This document shows positions 1-10,638 of a stretch of DNA of 64,000 nt, in pieces. Below the pieces are notes generated by a model that made no database searches, was not told the origin of the DNA, and was given only the letters and a program-made list of their open reading frames with translations. A program made the position numbers and the translations under genes. The DNA lies in NCBI GenBank assembly GCA_032716605.1, contig CM064502.1, positions 41,634,310 through 41,698,309 on the forward strand. The letters run 5' to 3'. Each line of letters opens with the position of its first letter. Position 1 is the first letter of the stretch. The DNA is from Paralithodes platypus (lineage: Eukaryota; Arthropoda; Malacostraca; Decapoda; Lithodidae).

Positions 1-747
1 CATAGTATAGAGGGCGATCATTTACGGTGGCTTCAATCTCCAAGAGTATGGTGTTGAGTTCCTCAATCGAGATGAGAGCTCTACCCAACACCTTCTTCAG
101 ACCCGCCTTCACGATGCCTATGGCTCTCTCCCATATGGCGCCAAACCAAGGCGCTCTGGCGGGAATGAAACGCCATTCGCATTTTACATCCGCTAGGCAG
201 GTCTGAATCTTAGGATTGTTGCTCACTTCTTTGAGATATGTAGATCTATGAAAGTCTTTTCATTGTCACTCAGCATGATACGCGGATATCCCTGTCTACT
301 GCAGAATCTTCGGAAGGCATGTAGGAAGCTATCACAAGTGAGGTTGGTGACCAGTTCCAGGTGAATTGCCCTGGTAACAGCACAAGTGAAAAGTATCATA
401 TACACCTTAAGATTGGGTGAATCTTTCACAGGGATTGCTCCACTGTAGTCAACCCCGGTAACTTTGTAAGGGTCACCTGGGGTAGTTCGCAGGTTTGGTA
501 AGGGAGGAATTCCGACGGGATCATAATGTGTTCCCTGTACTCTTCTACACTTTAAGCATTTGCGAAGGACTTTCTTGACCACCTGCCTGATTCTAGGCAC
601 CCACCATCGTTGTCTTACATAGGTGACTATATGACCAACCCCATAATGACAACAGAGTCGGTGACACCTATCGATGATAAGATGGGTGAAGGGATGATTG
701 GGGGGCAGTAGTATTGGATACTTACTTGCCTCAGAGAGGGCTGCCAA
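1..747 (-). pseudogene. BEL/Pao integrase, frameshifted and partial
   Basis: This is the integrase of the Pao element. The N-terminal zinc-binding part has His pairs in HRLCCHYGVGH followed by CLKC. The RNase H-fold core has the first Asp in VTGVDYSGAI and the second in MLSDNEKTF. The usual Gly of SDNGKTF is Glu here. The 223-747 frame ends at a TGA at 223-225 after a one-base shift. Continuing in the shifted frame from about 240 to 1 restores typical BEL integrase sequence, including FIPARAPWFGAIWERAIG, which holds the catalytic Glu. The gene runs off the left edge. A TGA at 748-750 separates it from the RNase H part in the same frame, so both were once one polyprotein. Confidence 0.88.
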
Positions 748-1740
748 TCATAATCTGCCTCCGCAATGTATCAAGTCCCCCTTCAAGTGTAAGCCCAATT
801 GGTTGATCAGGTTATTCCTAGACTTTGTTCCCTTAACCAGTAATTTATATTCCTGCGTATATATTTCTTGTTGACAGAGCTTATGTAATAATTGATCTGC
901 AATTCTGATCTCCTTCACATTGAGGTAAGCACTACCTGTGGACGGTGTGCCTTTAATTTTTGCTTTTAAATTTTCTACAAATCGTATCACCCATGCTGTA
1001 ACACGTTGTAACTTTTCATAGCTGCTGAATCTATCCCACTCCCATAACCGTGTGTCTTCGTCAGGCACCGAGTCAATTACCGGTGCCACAATAGCAGTTT
1101 GTTGCTCGCTCAAATCTATATTCTCTGGCCATTCGTTGGGATCATTAAGCCAGCATGGGCCATTCCACCACAACGCAGAAGATTTGAGAAATTTTGCAGA
1201 GACACCACGAGTAATGCAATCACTTGGATTCTCTTTGGTAGACACATACCGGAACTGTGCGGTTGGGAGCAGGGTACGAATTTCGTCGACACGGTTGGTG
1301 ACGTACACTGGTAGCTTCTTACGGCTATGTAACCAGTAGAGCGTAATTTGGCTGTCACTCCATACAACTGTCTCGGAGATATTTAGCAAATTTTTAAAAG
1401 TTTCCTCTACAAAGTGAACGAGTCTAGCAGCCAACAGAACTGCAGTCAGCTCTAATTTTGTGATGGAAAGGGATTTGATCGGGGCGACTTTCGCCTTCGC
1501 TATGACGAGACGGCTGCCACTTGTGTCAACAAGGTATATGGCGGTGCCGTACGCGACCTTGCTAGCGTCTGAGAAAGCATGAATGGAAACAGGATGGTCC
1601 ATGACAACTCTCCGAGGAAAATTAAAACCCTTACAGAGACGAAGATCCGAAATAATGTCATCCCACTCCTGAACCAGATCGCCAGTCAAAACTTCATCCC
1701 ATCCTAATTTTATCCTCCATAATTGCTGAAGGAATAATCT
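748..1740 (-). pseudogene. BEL/Pao RNase H and linker to integrase
   Basis: This middle portion of the Pao pol lies between two in-frame stops. RNase H catalytic residues are visible: Asp in IHAFSDASK, Glu in ITKLELTAVLLAARL and Asp in VVWSDSQITLYWL. Downstream is the family-typical WWNGPCWL block and the RCGGR-like end (IHCGGRL) that normally runs directly into the integrase zinc finger. The frame is open up to the TAG at 1741, so there is no true start here. The first potential initiator is a TTG, and this segment is simply a piece of a broken polyprotein. Confidence 0.85.
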
Positions 1741-2775
1741 CTATTTGATCGACACCGGTAGAACTATCCCCAAGGGGTCAAAAAGTTTAGCTGTCATACT
1801 CAAGCAAATTCGTTTTGTAATCTGCGAATATTGCGCGTACAGAACGCCGAATGAGAGGGTATCGGTGTCAGTTTTCCAAAACAACCCTAGCACTCTAACA
1901 TGTTCCTGCTGTACAGCCGCCACCCCATCCCGTTGCAGTACAGTCCGCAAAACAGAATTATTAGTCGCCCATTCACGCAAATGTAGATGGGCGTCATTCA
2001 TAATCTCTCGGACTACAGCGTAGGTATCAACCAGGAAATCTTCTTCATTTCCTGTACCCAATAAATTGTCTATGTACAACCCTGACCGAATCTGATGCAT
2101 AATCTGCGGATCTGCACTGACATAAGACAAATGTTTCAAAATGGTGGCGTTTAAAAGGAATTGGGAACAAGTCGCTCCAAATAAAACTGCCCGGAACCGG
2201 TAACAAATTAGGGGGGAATCCAGTTGCCTCGGATACTTGGGCCACATAAATCGCGTATAGTCCTGGTTGTCTTCATGGAGCCTTAACATTAGAAATGCCT
2301 TCTCAATATCAGACACCCAGGCATACTTACCGAGTCGAAACCGAAGCAAAACCTGCGCTAAATCTGGCACCAGTGAGGGTCCAGTGTACAGGCAGTCATT
2401 AAGACTAGGATGACGTTCACTCATCTTGGCGGAACAGTCGAAGACAATACGCACTGGCGTAGTTTTGCTCTCCTTGATTACACCATGATGAGCCAAGTAA
2501 TGCCCGGTATCTGACTTATCAAAAGGCACCTCTTCTATAAAACCCCGGGACACCTGTTCCTTTATGACTTTTGAGTATTCCTCGCAAAAGTCAGGCTCCT
2601 TGAGGAATCTTTTCTGAAGTCCTCGAAGACGGCCTATGGCCAAACCCTTGTTAGATGGCAGCTGATCCTTGGAATTGTTCCAGGGCAGTCTCACTTTATA
2701 CTGTTGGCTGTCGGGATCGTAGGTAACGGTATCCTCGTACGACGATAGTGCTTGACGCTCAACCAGTGAGTATTA
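1741..2775 (-). pseudogene. BEL/Pao reverse transcriptase
   Basis: This is the RT domain of the Pao element. In order it has the N-terminal block VRLPWNN, the primer-binding region with VRIVFDCSAK, the catalytic Asp in WVSDIEKAFLMLRL and the active-site box LYIDNLLGTG, the YVDN-type variant usual in this superfamily. The frame is open from the TAA at 2773-2775 to the TAG at 1741-1743, and a GTG near 2694 is not a real start. The next upstream codons (FWELDHIGI-like) continue the protease-RT linker in the same frame. Conserved residues are intact, so the stops look like recent point mutations. Confidence 0.88.
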
Positions 2776-3119
2776 CTTAGGGGTTATCCCGATATGATCT
2801 AATTCCCACAAAACATTTAAGTAATTTTTGCATGGTGGAATATTACCAGTGGACATGTATTCGTCCATTGGTGTTACTGCTACTTTCAATACAGTAATTA
2901 CTTCTGTGCTGGAGCTGGTAGGCTGTGTCACCTATGAACCACTGATGGCGTACCCGTACTTGGTAGGAAGCAGAATTAGGCTACCTGACCTTTTATACCC
3001 AGGTCGCACTATATCGTAGTAGTGATCCGCACCGATGAGCAGCTCCAGCTGATCTGTGTCCGTTGCGTGAGGATCGGCTAATTTTATGCCTTTACTTTGT
3101 AAACTAACCAGTTTAGACT
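2776..3119 (-). pseudogene. BEL/Pao aspartic protease domain, C-terminal part
   Basis: This short segment in the pol frame has the DUF1758 signature: ADPHATDTDQLELLIGADHY, then a block ending ILLPTKYGYAISGS. A TAG at 2932-2934 follows directly. Beyond it the linker reads on in the same frame to NVLWELDHIGITPK and the TAA at 2773. The protease active site itself lies in the other frame, at the end of gag. The domain is therefore split by a frameshift near 3120, which I read as a lesion and not programmed frameshifting because it falls inside one domain. Confidence 0.75.
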
Positions 3120-4622
3120 TTAGTTAAGTTCACCTTTATGTTCTGGCAATTCATCAACCACTATTGCGTCTAGATGATGAAATTTACCTCTGTGTTTGTA
3201 TTGCAGTGCCACAAAATTATATTCCCTAGAGGCCTGTTTCCCGGTAAATCCGTGAAGACATAACTCCTCAGTTCCTTTAGAAATGTAGGAAAGGGAGGAT
3301 AGAACAGAAGACTTCACAAAGGTCCTCTGAGAACATTGGTCAAGTAGCGATCTGATTTTAACACAATTATTATCCTTACCCTTTACCGGCAGCTGTACGG
3401 TGGGTAAGATTACTGTATTTTTACCTGTGGCAACGGACATTGTAGTTGAAGTAGCAGCAGTATGCTCTCTCTTGGTGTTATCCTCCGCTGGTCTACTTTC
3501 TTTCCCTTGTTTTTGTGTACACAGGGAATGAAAGTGTTTGCCCTTACAAAACTTGCAGCTTCTTACGTTAGGATTAGTACAACCCGAATGGCCATGGTCT
3601 TTTGACAAGCACCCAGTGCAGAGACGTAGTTGACGGGCTCTTTTAACTTTAAGAGGCCGTGTCTTATACTTCATACACTTGTACCATAAATGATTGGTGC
3701 CACTACACAGAACACAGTTGAATTTCCTGTACTCACTCTGGGCGGTAAATGTTGCCGTAGCCATGGGTGTACCCCCTACTCTGTCTTGACCCGCCATATT
3801 GTACACTTCAGCCTGGAGGCAATGAGTGAATTTCTTATAATCCAGGCTCGAGTCTCCCATTTCCCGTTTTATGGTTTCTTTTAGTGGTGATGGTAACTTA
3901 TTGACAAGAGTCACCACACAAAATTCCTCCAAACAAATACCATGGCTAATGATTGACCTCATCACACTCTCTGTATTGGCATAGAAGTCCTTCAGGGCAG
4001 CTGTTTGGTGTTTGGGTGACACTAATTGATTGAATTTGGTAACATAAGCTGCCTTGATTCGATCTGGATGCCCATATGTCTCTTGCAGGAGCTCAATTGC
4101 TGGGGCATAGCTTGCACTTTCGATAATGAATCCTTCGACTAGCTTATGTGCATCACCCTGAAGCTGACCCTTTAGATAGGTGAAGCGTTGTATATCTGTG
4201 AGGTCGGGATTATCATGGATGGTACACTTGAACATCTCCCAAAATCCCGACCACATGGTGGCATCACCTTCAAATTTTGGAAGAGTAAGATGTGGTAATT
4301 TGACTGCGGATTTCTTTGGCTCATTCTTGACCTCCTTCTTGACCTCTGTAATCAGGATCCCCTTCAGTGTGGCAACGATTACTTGTATGCCCTCCATATA
4401 TAGGGTATCCTCTCTGATCACCTCGATATACTCGGCGTCCTCGCAAGTGTCGGCCAGGTCCTCCTGTGTGACCTCATACTTGTCAAGTTGCTTTTGAATA
4501 CTGAGCAACCTGGCCTCCACCTCCACTCTAGACACCGAATCAAGGAATTCGTCAATATCAGAGGTCAAGACCGTCAAAGAGCCCTTAAGTCCAGCCCGAC
4601 GCTTTTGTACACTTTTAGCCAT
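3120..4622 (-). CDS. BEL/Pao gag polyprotein with start of protease
   Basis: This open frame of 500 codons starts with ATG at 4620-4622. The N-terminal ~100 residues are charged and helical. A DUF1759-type capsid domain follows at about residues 108-245 (LPKFEGD, then FTYLKGQLQGDAHKLVEGF). Three Cys-His knuckles lie at about residues 300-372: CVLCSGTNHLWYKC, CTGCLSKDHGHSGC and CKFCKGKHFHSLC. The protease starts near residue 420, but the active-site motif is LLDQCSQRTFV where DSG or DTG is expected, so this protease would not work. The frame stops at TAA 3120-3122 in mid-domain. It is the least damaged part of the element. Confidence 0.85.
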   Translation of the reverse strand: MAKSVQKRRAGLKGSLTVLTSDIDEFLDSVSRVEVEARLLSIQKQLDKYEVTQEDLADTCEDAEYIEVIREDTLYMEGIQVIVATLKGILITEVKKEVKNEPKKSAVKLPHLTLPKFEGDATMWSGFWEMFKCTIHDNPDLTDIQRFTYLKGQLQGDAHKLVEGFIIESASYAPAIELLQETYGHPDRIKAAYVTKFNQLVSPKHQTAALKDFYANTESVMRSIISHGICLEEFCVVTLVNKLPSPLKETIKREMGDSSLDYKKFTHCLQAEVYNMAGQDRVGGTPMATATFTAQSEYRKFNCVLCSGTNHLWYKCMKYKTRPLKVKRARQLRLCTGCLSKDHGHSGCTNPNVRSCKFCKGKHFHSLCTQKQGKESRPAEDNTKREHTAATSTTMSVATGKNTVILPTVQLPVKGKDNNCVKIRSLLDQCSQRTFVKSSVLSSLSYISKGTEELCLHGFTGKQASREYNFVALQYKHRGKFHHLDAIVVDELPEHKGELN

Positions 4623-5368
4623 GATTATACGGGAAGGAAATCTATTGACGTTAAATCAAACTATCAATGCCAGACTGAATAAGTTGCGGCCAACAATACA
4701 GTACTCCGAGAAATCAAATAAATCGCGAGCCGAAAATAAAACACCCTCACGAAATGCGGAATAAGAATTGTGCGCAATGTAGACTAGCAATCTGGAGCTT
4801 TTCAATTTAACTCCTTACATAATAGTTATGACATTATAGAATCATTACACCATAAGTTAAGAAAAGCCGGGAGGGAAATTTAGTACAATACAGTATAGGC
4901 CAAAAGTCTCCAGATGTCAAAAAGAGCAGTACCGTTTAAAGTTATAATAAAGTAAAGAAGAGAGTGAGCCTATAGGGTAATTGAAACAGGCTAAACTCAA
5001 TGGGTACCGCTAATTTTATATTATTAAATTAATAAATGTGAAAATTGTACACAAGAAAAATTCATCTCCAGAAGTCACAAGGAAAAAAGTTTTGAGTTGG
5101 ATTAACACACACTCAGCCTATCAGCTATCATATTACCCCGCCTCCAGGGCACACGACGAGAGAAGAATTTAGAATGACATGTGAATCTAATAAAGAAGTT
5201 ATTGGACAGTATAAATTTGATATAGAATGAATAACCTTAACTTTTGAAATTATTATACAGTACAGTATGGATGATTTAATCTTAGTGCCAATCAATTGTT
5301 ATATAATTTGGGCCTAAAGGTTTTACAATCAAAATTTAATTAATATACTGTACCGATTTGAAGGCTTA

Positions 5369-5686
5369 CTAATCTAGGCTATACTGATTTTGTTGATCAA
5401 CTCTAACGTCATGGTGGGCAAACATCTCGTCGTATGACCTGGCGCTGACGCGGGCACCTGGGGCGGCCAGAGGAGTCACGGAAAAGAAAGGCCTGTGGAC
5501 GGCTTGGTCCACGTACAAATCCCTGACGTAGGAGTGGCCCAAAATTGCCACCTTCCTAATTGGGCCTGGGTACGCAGGCCTATCAACCACCGCAGGATAA
5601 TCTTCCCCTACCCCACCACCCCCGGCACCATGACGCCAAAAGCCCTGGGCCATGAGGGATAGACGAAATATGGCACAAAAAAACAA
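5369..5686 (-). CDS. Weak ORF with SGNH-hydrolase-like motif, probable TE fragment
   Basis: A 105-codon ATG-initiated frame. The middle reads RKVAILGHSYVRDLYVDQ followed by a Pro/Gly-rich stretch and GARVSARSYDEMF. This resembles the first block of SGNH/GDSL-like domains (usually GDS, here GHS) carried by some non-LTR and other transposable elements of invertebrates. The frame is GC-richer than its surroundings and the match spans only about 60 residues. It could equally be an exon remnant or a chance ORF. No partner domains are visible next to it. Confidence 0.3.
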   Translation of the reverse strand: MFFCAIFRLSLMAQGFWRHGAGGGGVGEDYPAVVDRPAYPGPIRKVAILGHSYVRDLYVDQAVHRPFFSVTPLAAPGARVSARSYDEMFAHHDVRVDQQNQYSLD

Positions 5687-5726
5687 AATTAACGACGTAG
5701 GCTAGGCCACCACCAACCACAAAAAA

Positions 5727-5740
5727 GGGGGGGGGGGGGG
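5727..5740 (+). repeat. Poly-G homopolymer (14 G)
   Basis: A run of A followed by 14 G. The exact length is likely unreliable in sequencing. Confidence 0.85.
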
Positions 5741-6222
5741 CAAACTAGTGAAAGGTCGAAGGACCAATTATATGGCTAATTTAGATAAATGGACTGTATA
5801 TTTGATAATGAAGAAGTATTAACCATATAGAAATATAATTACCCTTTGATGAACTCAGCTGGTGATTGGAGGATGGCGGAAAATAGGCTAGATGACTCGA
5901 AGTGGTTAGTATAGTAAGCAAAGTATGAAAAGAGGCTACAATAGGCTAGGATAGGCTAGATATTTACGTTAAGTTTGTGCTAACTAACAAAGATGATGAT
6001 GTAATGACTATATGGAATACGAGATGAAAAGTGAAGCGAAAACACCTGATTATGAAACTATAGGAAGAAGGCTTAGCGTATGTAACTGGGAGGGAGGTTG
6101 GTTGGAGAGTGGCGAGCACGTTATGTTCGTCTCTGTAGTGACATACCGCGCACGCGCATAACATATGGAAAATGTATCCCATCTTCTTTACAATAAGATA
6201 CTTCTAAACAATCTTAAATAAT

Positions 6223-6226
<4 letters not shown>

Positions 6227-6294
<68 letters not shown>
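6227..6294. repeat. (AT)n microsatellite
   Basis: An uninterrupted AT dinucleotide run of about 68 bp. The flanking 6295-6486 has no feature I can name and leads into the satellite array. Confidence 0.95.
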
Positions 6295-6296
<2 letters not shown>

Positions 6297-6486
6297 GAAT
6301 TATAATCCTACAATACTTTCCCATACACTACTATAAAATAATATATTCTACCCAATCATGGAACGTTCGACCAAGGTTATGGAAGCGTTCAACTTAAGAC
6401 TACGGAATGATACGTAACGCTACATCAACCCAGATTACGTAACATCGAGACTGTTCATACTAGTTTGAGTACACTAAGTATGGACA

Positions 6487-7640
6487 GATCACGTATATAT
6501 GCTTTCATGAATTTCATTGGAGGTGTTTGGTGTTGTGGTGAAATTAATAATACAGAAATAGATTATCACTAGGTTCAGGGATATTTCGCAGCTAGGCCAT
6601 TCTAAATGATCTGTGCCCCATGAATATGCTTTCCTCTCACTTAAACATTAGGCTACCATAATAAAGAAATTGATTATCAGTAGGTTCAGGGATATTTCGT
6701 AACTAGGCCATTCTAAATTATCTGTGCCCCATGAATATGCTTTCCTCTCACTTAAACATTAGGCTACCATAGTGCGGTGGGAATATGAACATGATTAGAT
6801 TAATATCCAGTATTCGAGAATGGATAATAAGTCATAGGCATGTGCATACACCTATTAACCGTCTTGGTGGTGTAATATTTAAGGTGTCTAAAAATCTGTG
6901 TGTGATAACCCGGGTTCGAATCCTGGTGGTTCACATATATGCTTTCATTAATTTCATTGGAGGTGTTTGGTGTTGGTGACATTAATAATAAAGATATGGA
7001 TTATCAGTAGGTTCAGGGATATTTCGTAGCCAGGCCATTCTAAATTATCTGTGCCCCATGAATATGCTTTCCTCTCACTTAAACATTAGGCTACCATAGT
7101 GCGGTGGGAATATGAACATGATTAGATTAATATCCAATATTCGAGAATGGATAATAAGTCGTAGGCATGTGCATAAACCTTTTAACCGTCTTGGAGGTGT
7201 AATGGTTAAGGTGTCTAAACACCTGTGTGTGAAAACCCGGGTTCGAATCCTGGTGGATCACATATATGCTTTCATTAATTTCATTGGAGGCGTTTGGTGT
7301 TGTGGTGAAATTAATAATACAGAAATAGATTATCAGTAGGTTCAGGGATATTTCGTAGCGAGGCCATTTAAATGATCTGTGCCCCATGAATATGCTTTCC
7401 TCTCACTTAAACATTAGGCTACCATAGTGCGGTGGGAATATGAATATGATTAGATTCATATCCTGTATTCGAGAATGGATAATAAGTCGTAGGCATGTGC
7501 ATAAACCTTTTAACTGTCTTGGTGGTGTAATGGTTAAGGTGTCTAAAAATCTGTGTGATAACCCGGGTTCGAATCCTGGTGGATCACATATATGCTTTAA
7601 TTAGTTTCATTGGAGGTGTTTCGTGTTGTGGTGAAATTAA
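6487..7640 (+). repeat. 329-bp tRNA-derived satellite (family 1), left block part 1
   Basis: The array starts inside a monomer, at the 3' end of the tRNA-like unit (GATCAC then TATATGC). A monomer around 6655 is internally deleted: the run ending GGCTACCATA joins straight to ATAAAGAAATTG. Complete monomers follow from about 6780 with a period close to 329 bp. The tRNA-like sense strand is plus. B boxes GGTTCGAATCC lie at 6913-6923, 7240-7250 and about 7566. The copies are fairly divergent from each other. The block ends at the TTAA target of the MITE. Confidence 0.93.
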
Positions 7641-8077
7641 CCCACTGAGCCCCAGCGACGCAAACCGTGCGTCGGTAATGTATGTAATGCTAAACCCCAG
7701 CGACGCCTCATTTGCGTCATTGTCACTCCGGTCCCAATTACTCCGGTCCTATGGCACCTAGAGGGCTCAGATTTGTATGGGAAATGTGTAAGTATCCCAC
7801 GCCCCCATGCCGATGGTTGAAAACACTCAAAGTCCAACTCCGTGTGCGTGAGCGCGCAAAAACATGTTTTTGGGGGGAAATTGCCTTAAATTTTTTACTC
7901 TTGTAAAAATCCGTTTTCGGGGGCTCTGTAGGACCATTTTTTGAACTTTTTGATCGGTTTTTCATGGTTTTTCCTTCATTCCTAACCCATGCACTATTGT
8001 TTCGGAATAAAACAAAATTTCAGAATCAGCCAGTTCTGGGTGGTACATTTATAAATATTTAGCTGGTACTCAGCGGG
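7641..8077 (+). mobile_element. piggyBac-type MITE, family M1, copy 1
   Basis: A 437-bp insert flanked by TTAA at 7637-7640 and 8078-8081. Removing it restores the satellite sequence GAAATTAATAATAAAG. The ends are CCCACTGAGCCCCAGC and the reverse complement of CCCGCTGAGTACCAGC, an imperfect inverted repeat of about 16 bp starting CCC. TTAA targets plus CCC/GGG termini are the piggyBac hallmark. It has no coding capacity, and the inside contains a GCGCGCAAAAACATG stretch. Two more copies lie at 23877-27416 (split) and 30992-31471 in opposite orientation. Confidence 0.85.
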
Positions 8078-10638
8078 TTAATAATAAAGAAATAGATTAT
8101 CAGTAGGTTCAGGGATATTTCGTAGCTAGGCCATTCTAAATGATCTGTGCCCCATGAATATGCTCTCCTCTCACTTAAACATTAGGCTACCATAGTGCGG
8201 TGGGAATATGAACATGATTAGATTAATATCCAGTATTCGAGAATAATAAGTCGCAGGCATGTGCATAAACCTTTTAACCATCTTGGTGGTGTAATGGTTG
8301 AGGTGTCTAAAAATCTGTGTGTGATAACCCGGGTTCGAATCCTGGTGGATCACATATATGCTTTCATTAATTTCATTGGAGGTGTTTGGTGTTGTGGTGA
8401 AATTAATAATAAAGAAATAGATTATCAGTAGGTTCAGGGATATTTCGTAGCGAGGCCATTCTAAATTATCTGTGCCCCATGAATATGTTTTCCTCTCACT
8501 TAAACATTAGGCTACCATAGTGCGGTGGGAATATGAACATGATTAGATTAATATACAGTATTCGAGAATGGATAATAAGTCGTAGGCATGTGCATAAACC
8601 TTTTAACCGTCTTGGTGGTGTAATGGTTAAGGTGTCTAAAAATATGTGTGTGATAACCCGGGTTCGAATCGTGGTAGATCACATATTATTATATGCTTTC
8701 ATTAATTTCAATGGAGGTGTTTGGTGTTGTGGTGAAATTAATAATAAAGACATAGATTATCAGTAGGTTCATGGATATTTTGTAGCGAGGCCATTCTAAA
8801 TGATCTGTGCCCCATGAATATGCTTTCCTCTCACTTAAACATTAGGCTACCATAGTGTGGTGGGAATATGAACATGATTAGATTAATATCCAGTATTCGA
8901 GAATGGATAATAAGTCGTAGGCATGTGCATAAACCTTTTAACCGTCTTGGTGGTGTAATGGTTGAGGCCTCTAAAAATCTGTGTGTGATAACCCGGGTTC
9001 GAATTCTGGTGGATCACATATATGCTTTCATTAATTTAATTGGAGGTGTTTGGTGTTGTGGTGAAATTAATAATAAAGAAATAGATTATCAGTAGGTTCA
9101 GGGATATTTCGTAGCGAGGCCATTCTAAATGATATGTGCCCCATGAATATGCTTTCCTCTTACTTAAACTTTAGGCTACCATAGTGCTGTGGGAATATGA
9201 ACTTGATTAGATTACTATCCAGTATTCAAGAATGGATAATAAGTCGTAGGCATGTGCATAAACCTTTTAACCGTCTTGGTGGTGTAATGGTTAAGGTGTC
9301 TAAAAATCTGTGTGTGATAACCCGGGTTCGAATCCTGGTGGATCTGATTAGATTAATATCCAGTATTCGAGAATGGATAATAAGTCGTAGGCATGTGCAT
9401 AAACCTTTTAACCGTCTTGGTGGTGTAATGGTTAAGGTGTCTAAAAATGTGTGTGTGATAACCCGGGTTCGAATCCTGGTAGATCACATATATGCTTTCA
9501 TTAATTTCATTGGAGGTGTTTGGTGTTGTGGTGAAATTAATAATAAAGACATAGAGGTTAAGGTGTCTAAAAATGTGTGTGTGATAACCCGGGTTCGAAT
9601 CCTGGTGAATCACATATATGCTTTTATTAATTTCATTGGAGGTGTTTGGTGTTGGTGACATTAATAATAAAGAAATAGATTATCAGTAGGTTCAGGGATA
9701 TTTCGTAGCGAGGCCATTCTAAAATTAATTATCTGTGCCCCATGAATATGCTTTCCTCTCACTTAAACATTAAGCTACCATAGTGCGGTGGGAATATGAA
9801 CATGATTAGATTAATATTCAGTATTCGAGAATTGATAATATGTCGTAGGCATGTGCATACACCTTTTAACCGTCTTGGTGGTGTAATGGTTAAGGTGTCA
9901 AAAATCTGTGTGTGATAACCCAGCTTCGAATCCTGGTGGATCACATATATGCTTTCATTCATTTCATTGGTGTTGTGGTGAAATTAATAATAAAGAAATA
10001 GATTATCAGTAGGTTCAGGGATATTTCGTAGCGAGGCCATTCTAAATGATCTGTGCCCCATGAATATGCTTTCCTCTCACTTAAACATTAGGCTACCATA
10101 GTGCAGTGGGAATATGAACATGATTAGATTAATATCCAGTATTCGAGAATGGATAATAAGTCGTAGGCATGTGCATGCACCTTTTAACCGTCTTGGTGGT
10201 GTAATGGTTAAGGTGTCAAAAATCTGTGTGTGATAACCCGGGTTCGAATCCTGGTGGATCACATATATGCTTTCATTAATTTCATTGGTGTTGTGGTGAA
10301 ATTAATAATGAAGAAATAGATTATCAGTAGGTTCAGGGATATTTCGTAGCAAGGCCATTCTAAATGATCTGTGCCCCATGAATATGCTTTCCTCTCACTT
10401 AAACATTAGGCTACCATAGTGCGGTGGGAATATGAACATGATTAGGTTAATATCCAGTATTCGAGAATAGATAATAAGTCGTAGGCATGTGCATAAACCT
10501 TTTAACCGTCTTGGTGGTGTAATGGTTAAGGTGTCTAAACATCTGTGTGTGATAACCCGGGTTCGAATCCTGGTGGATCACATACATGCTTTCATTAATT
10601 TCATTGGAGGTGTTTGGTGTTGTGGTGAAATTAATAAT
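8078..10638 (+). repeat. 329-bp satellite (family 1), left block part 2
   Basis: About eight monomers with the tRNA-like sense on plus. Two length variants are visible. At 9345 the B-box end GGTGGATC joins directly to TGATTAGATTAATATCC, removing about 190 bp. At about 9556 ACATAGA joins to GGTTAAGGTG, giving a short partial unit. Some copies have mutated B boxes (near 9925, AGCTTCGAATCC). The block ends where family 2 enters, at TTAATAAT. Confidence 0.92.
10500..10580 (+). promoter_or_regulatory. tRNA-like Pol III promoter unit in the satellite (example copy, plus strand)
   Basis: The A box TGGTGTAATGG (10515-10525) fits the tRNA consensus TRGYNNARNGG, and the B box GGTTCGAATCC (10560-10570) fits exactly. 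They are separated by 34 nt, within the normal range for type-2 promoters. The T-arm folds as a 5-bp stem, CCGGG with CCTGG, around TTCGAAT. The acceptor arms (10508-10514 and 10574-10580) do not pair, and the D arm is poor, so this is a tRNA-derived promoter and not a tRNA gene. A TTTT run (10500-10503) ends 11 nt before the A box. Confidence 0.8.

Larger units (their letters stand above)
1..4640 (-). mobile_element. Degraded BEL/Pao LTR retrotransposon, truncated by window edge
   Basis: Read on the minus strand, the order is gag with three zinc knuckles, aspartic protease, RT, RNase H, then integrase, which is the BEL/Pao order. The pol frame is continuous from about 3118 down to 223 but carries in-frame stops at 2932-2934, 2773-2775, 1741-1743 and 748-750, a frame change inside the protease near 3120, and a frameshift in the integrase near 235-255. 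These lesions make it a dead copy. The 3' part of pol and the 3' LTR lie beyond the left edge. The 5' LTR should lie to the right of 4622, but I could not delimit it. Confidence 0.9.
4623..6226. other. Non-coding stretch, probably including the Pao 5' LTR
   Basis: The DNA immediately upstream of the gag start must hold the element's leader and 5' LTR. A possible primer-binding site on the minus strand starts TGGCCGCAAC near 4680-4690. I found no convincing TG...CA LTR boundaries and no second LTR for comparison. Apart from the weak ORF at 5369-5686 and a poly-G tract I see nothing coding. The sequence is AT-rich, with many short TACTGTA-like words. Confidence 0.4.

Noticed and set aside
1052..2245. 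Plus-strand ORFs antisense to the Pao pol
   Set aside because: They are shadows of the minus-strand RT/RNase H frame, which carries all the conserved motifs.
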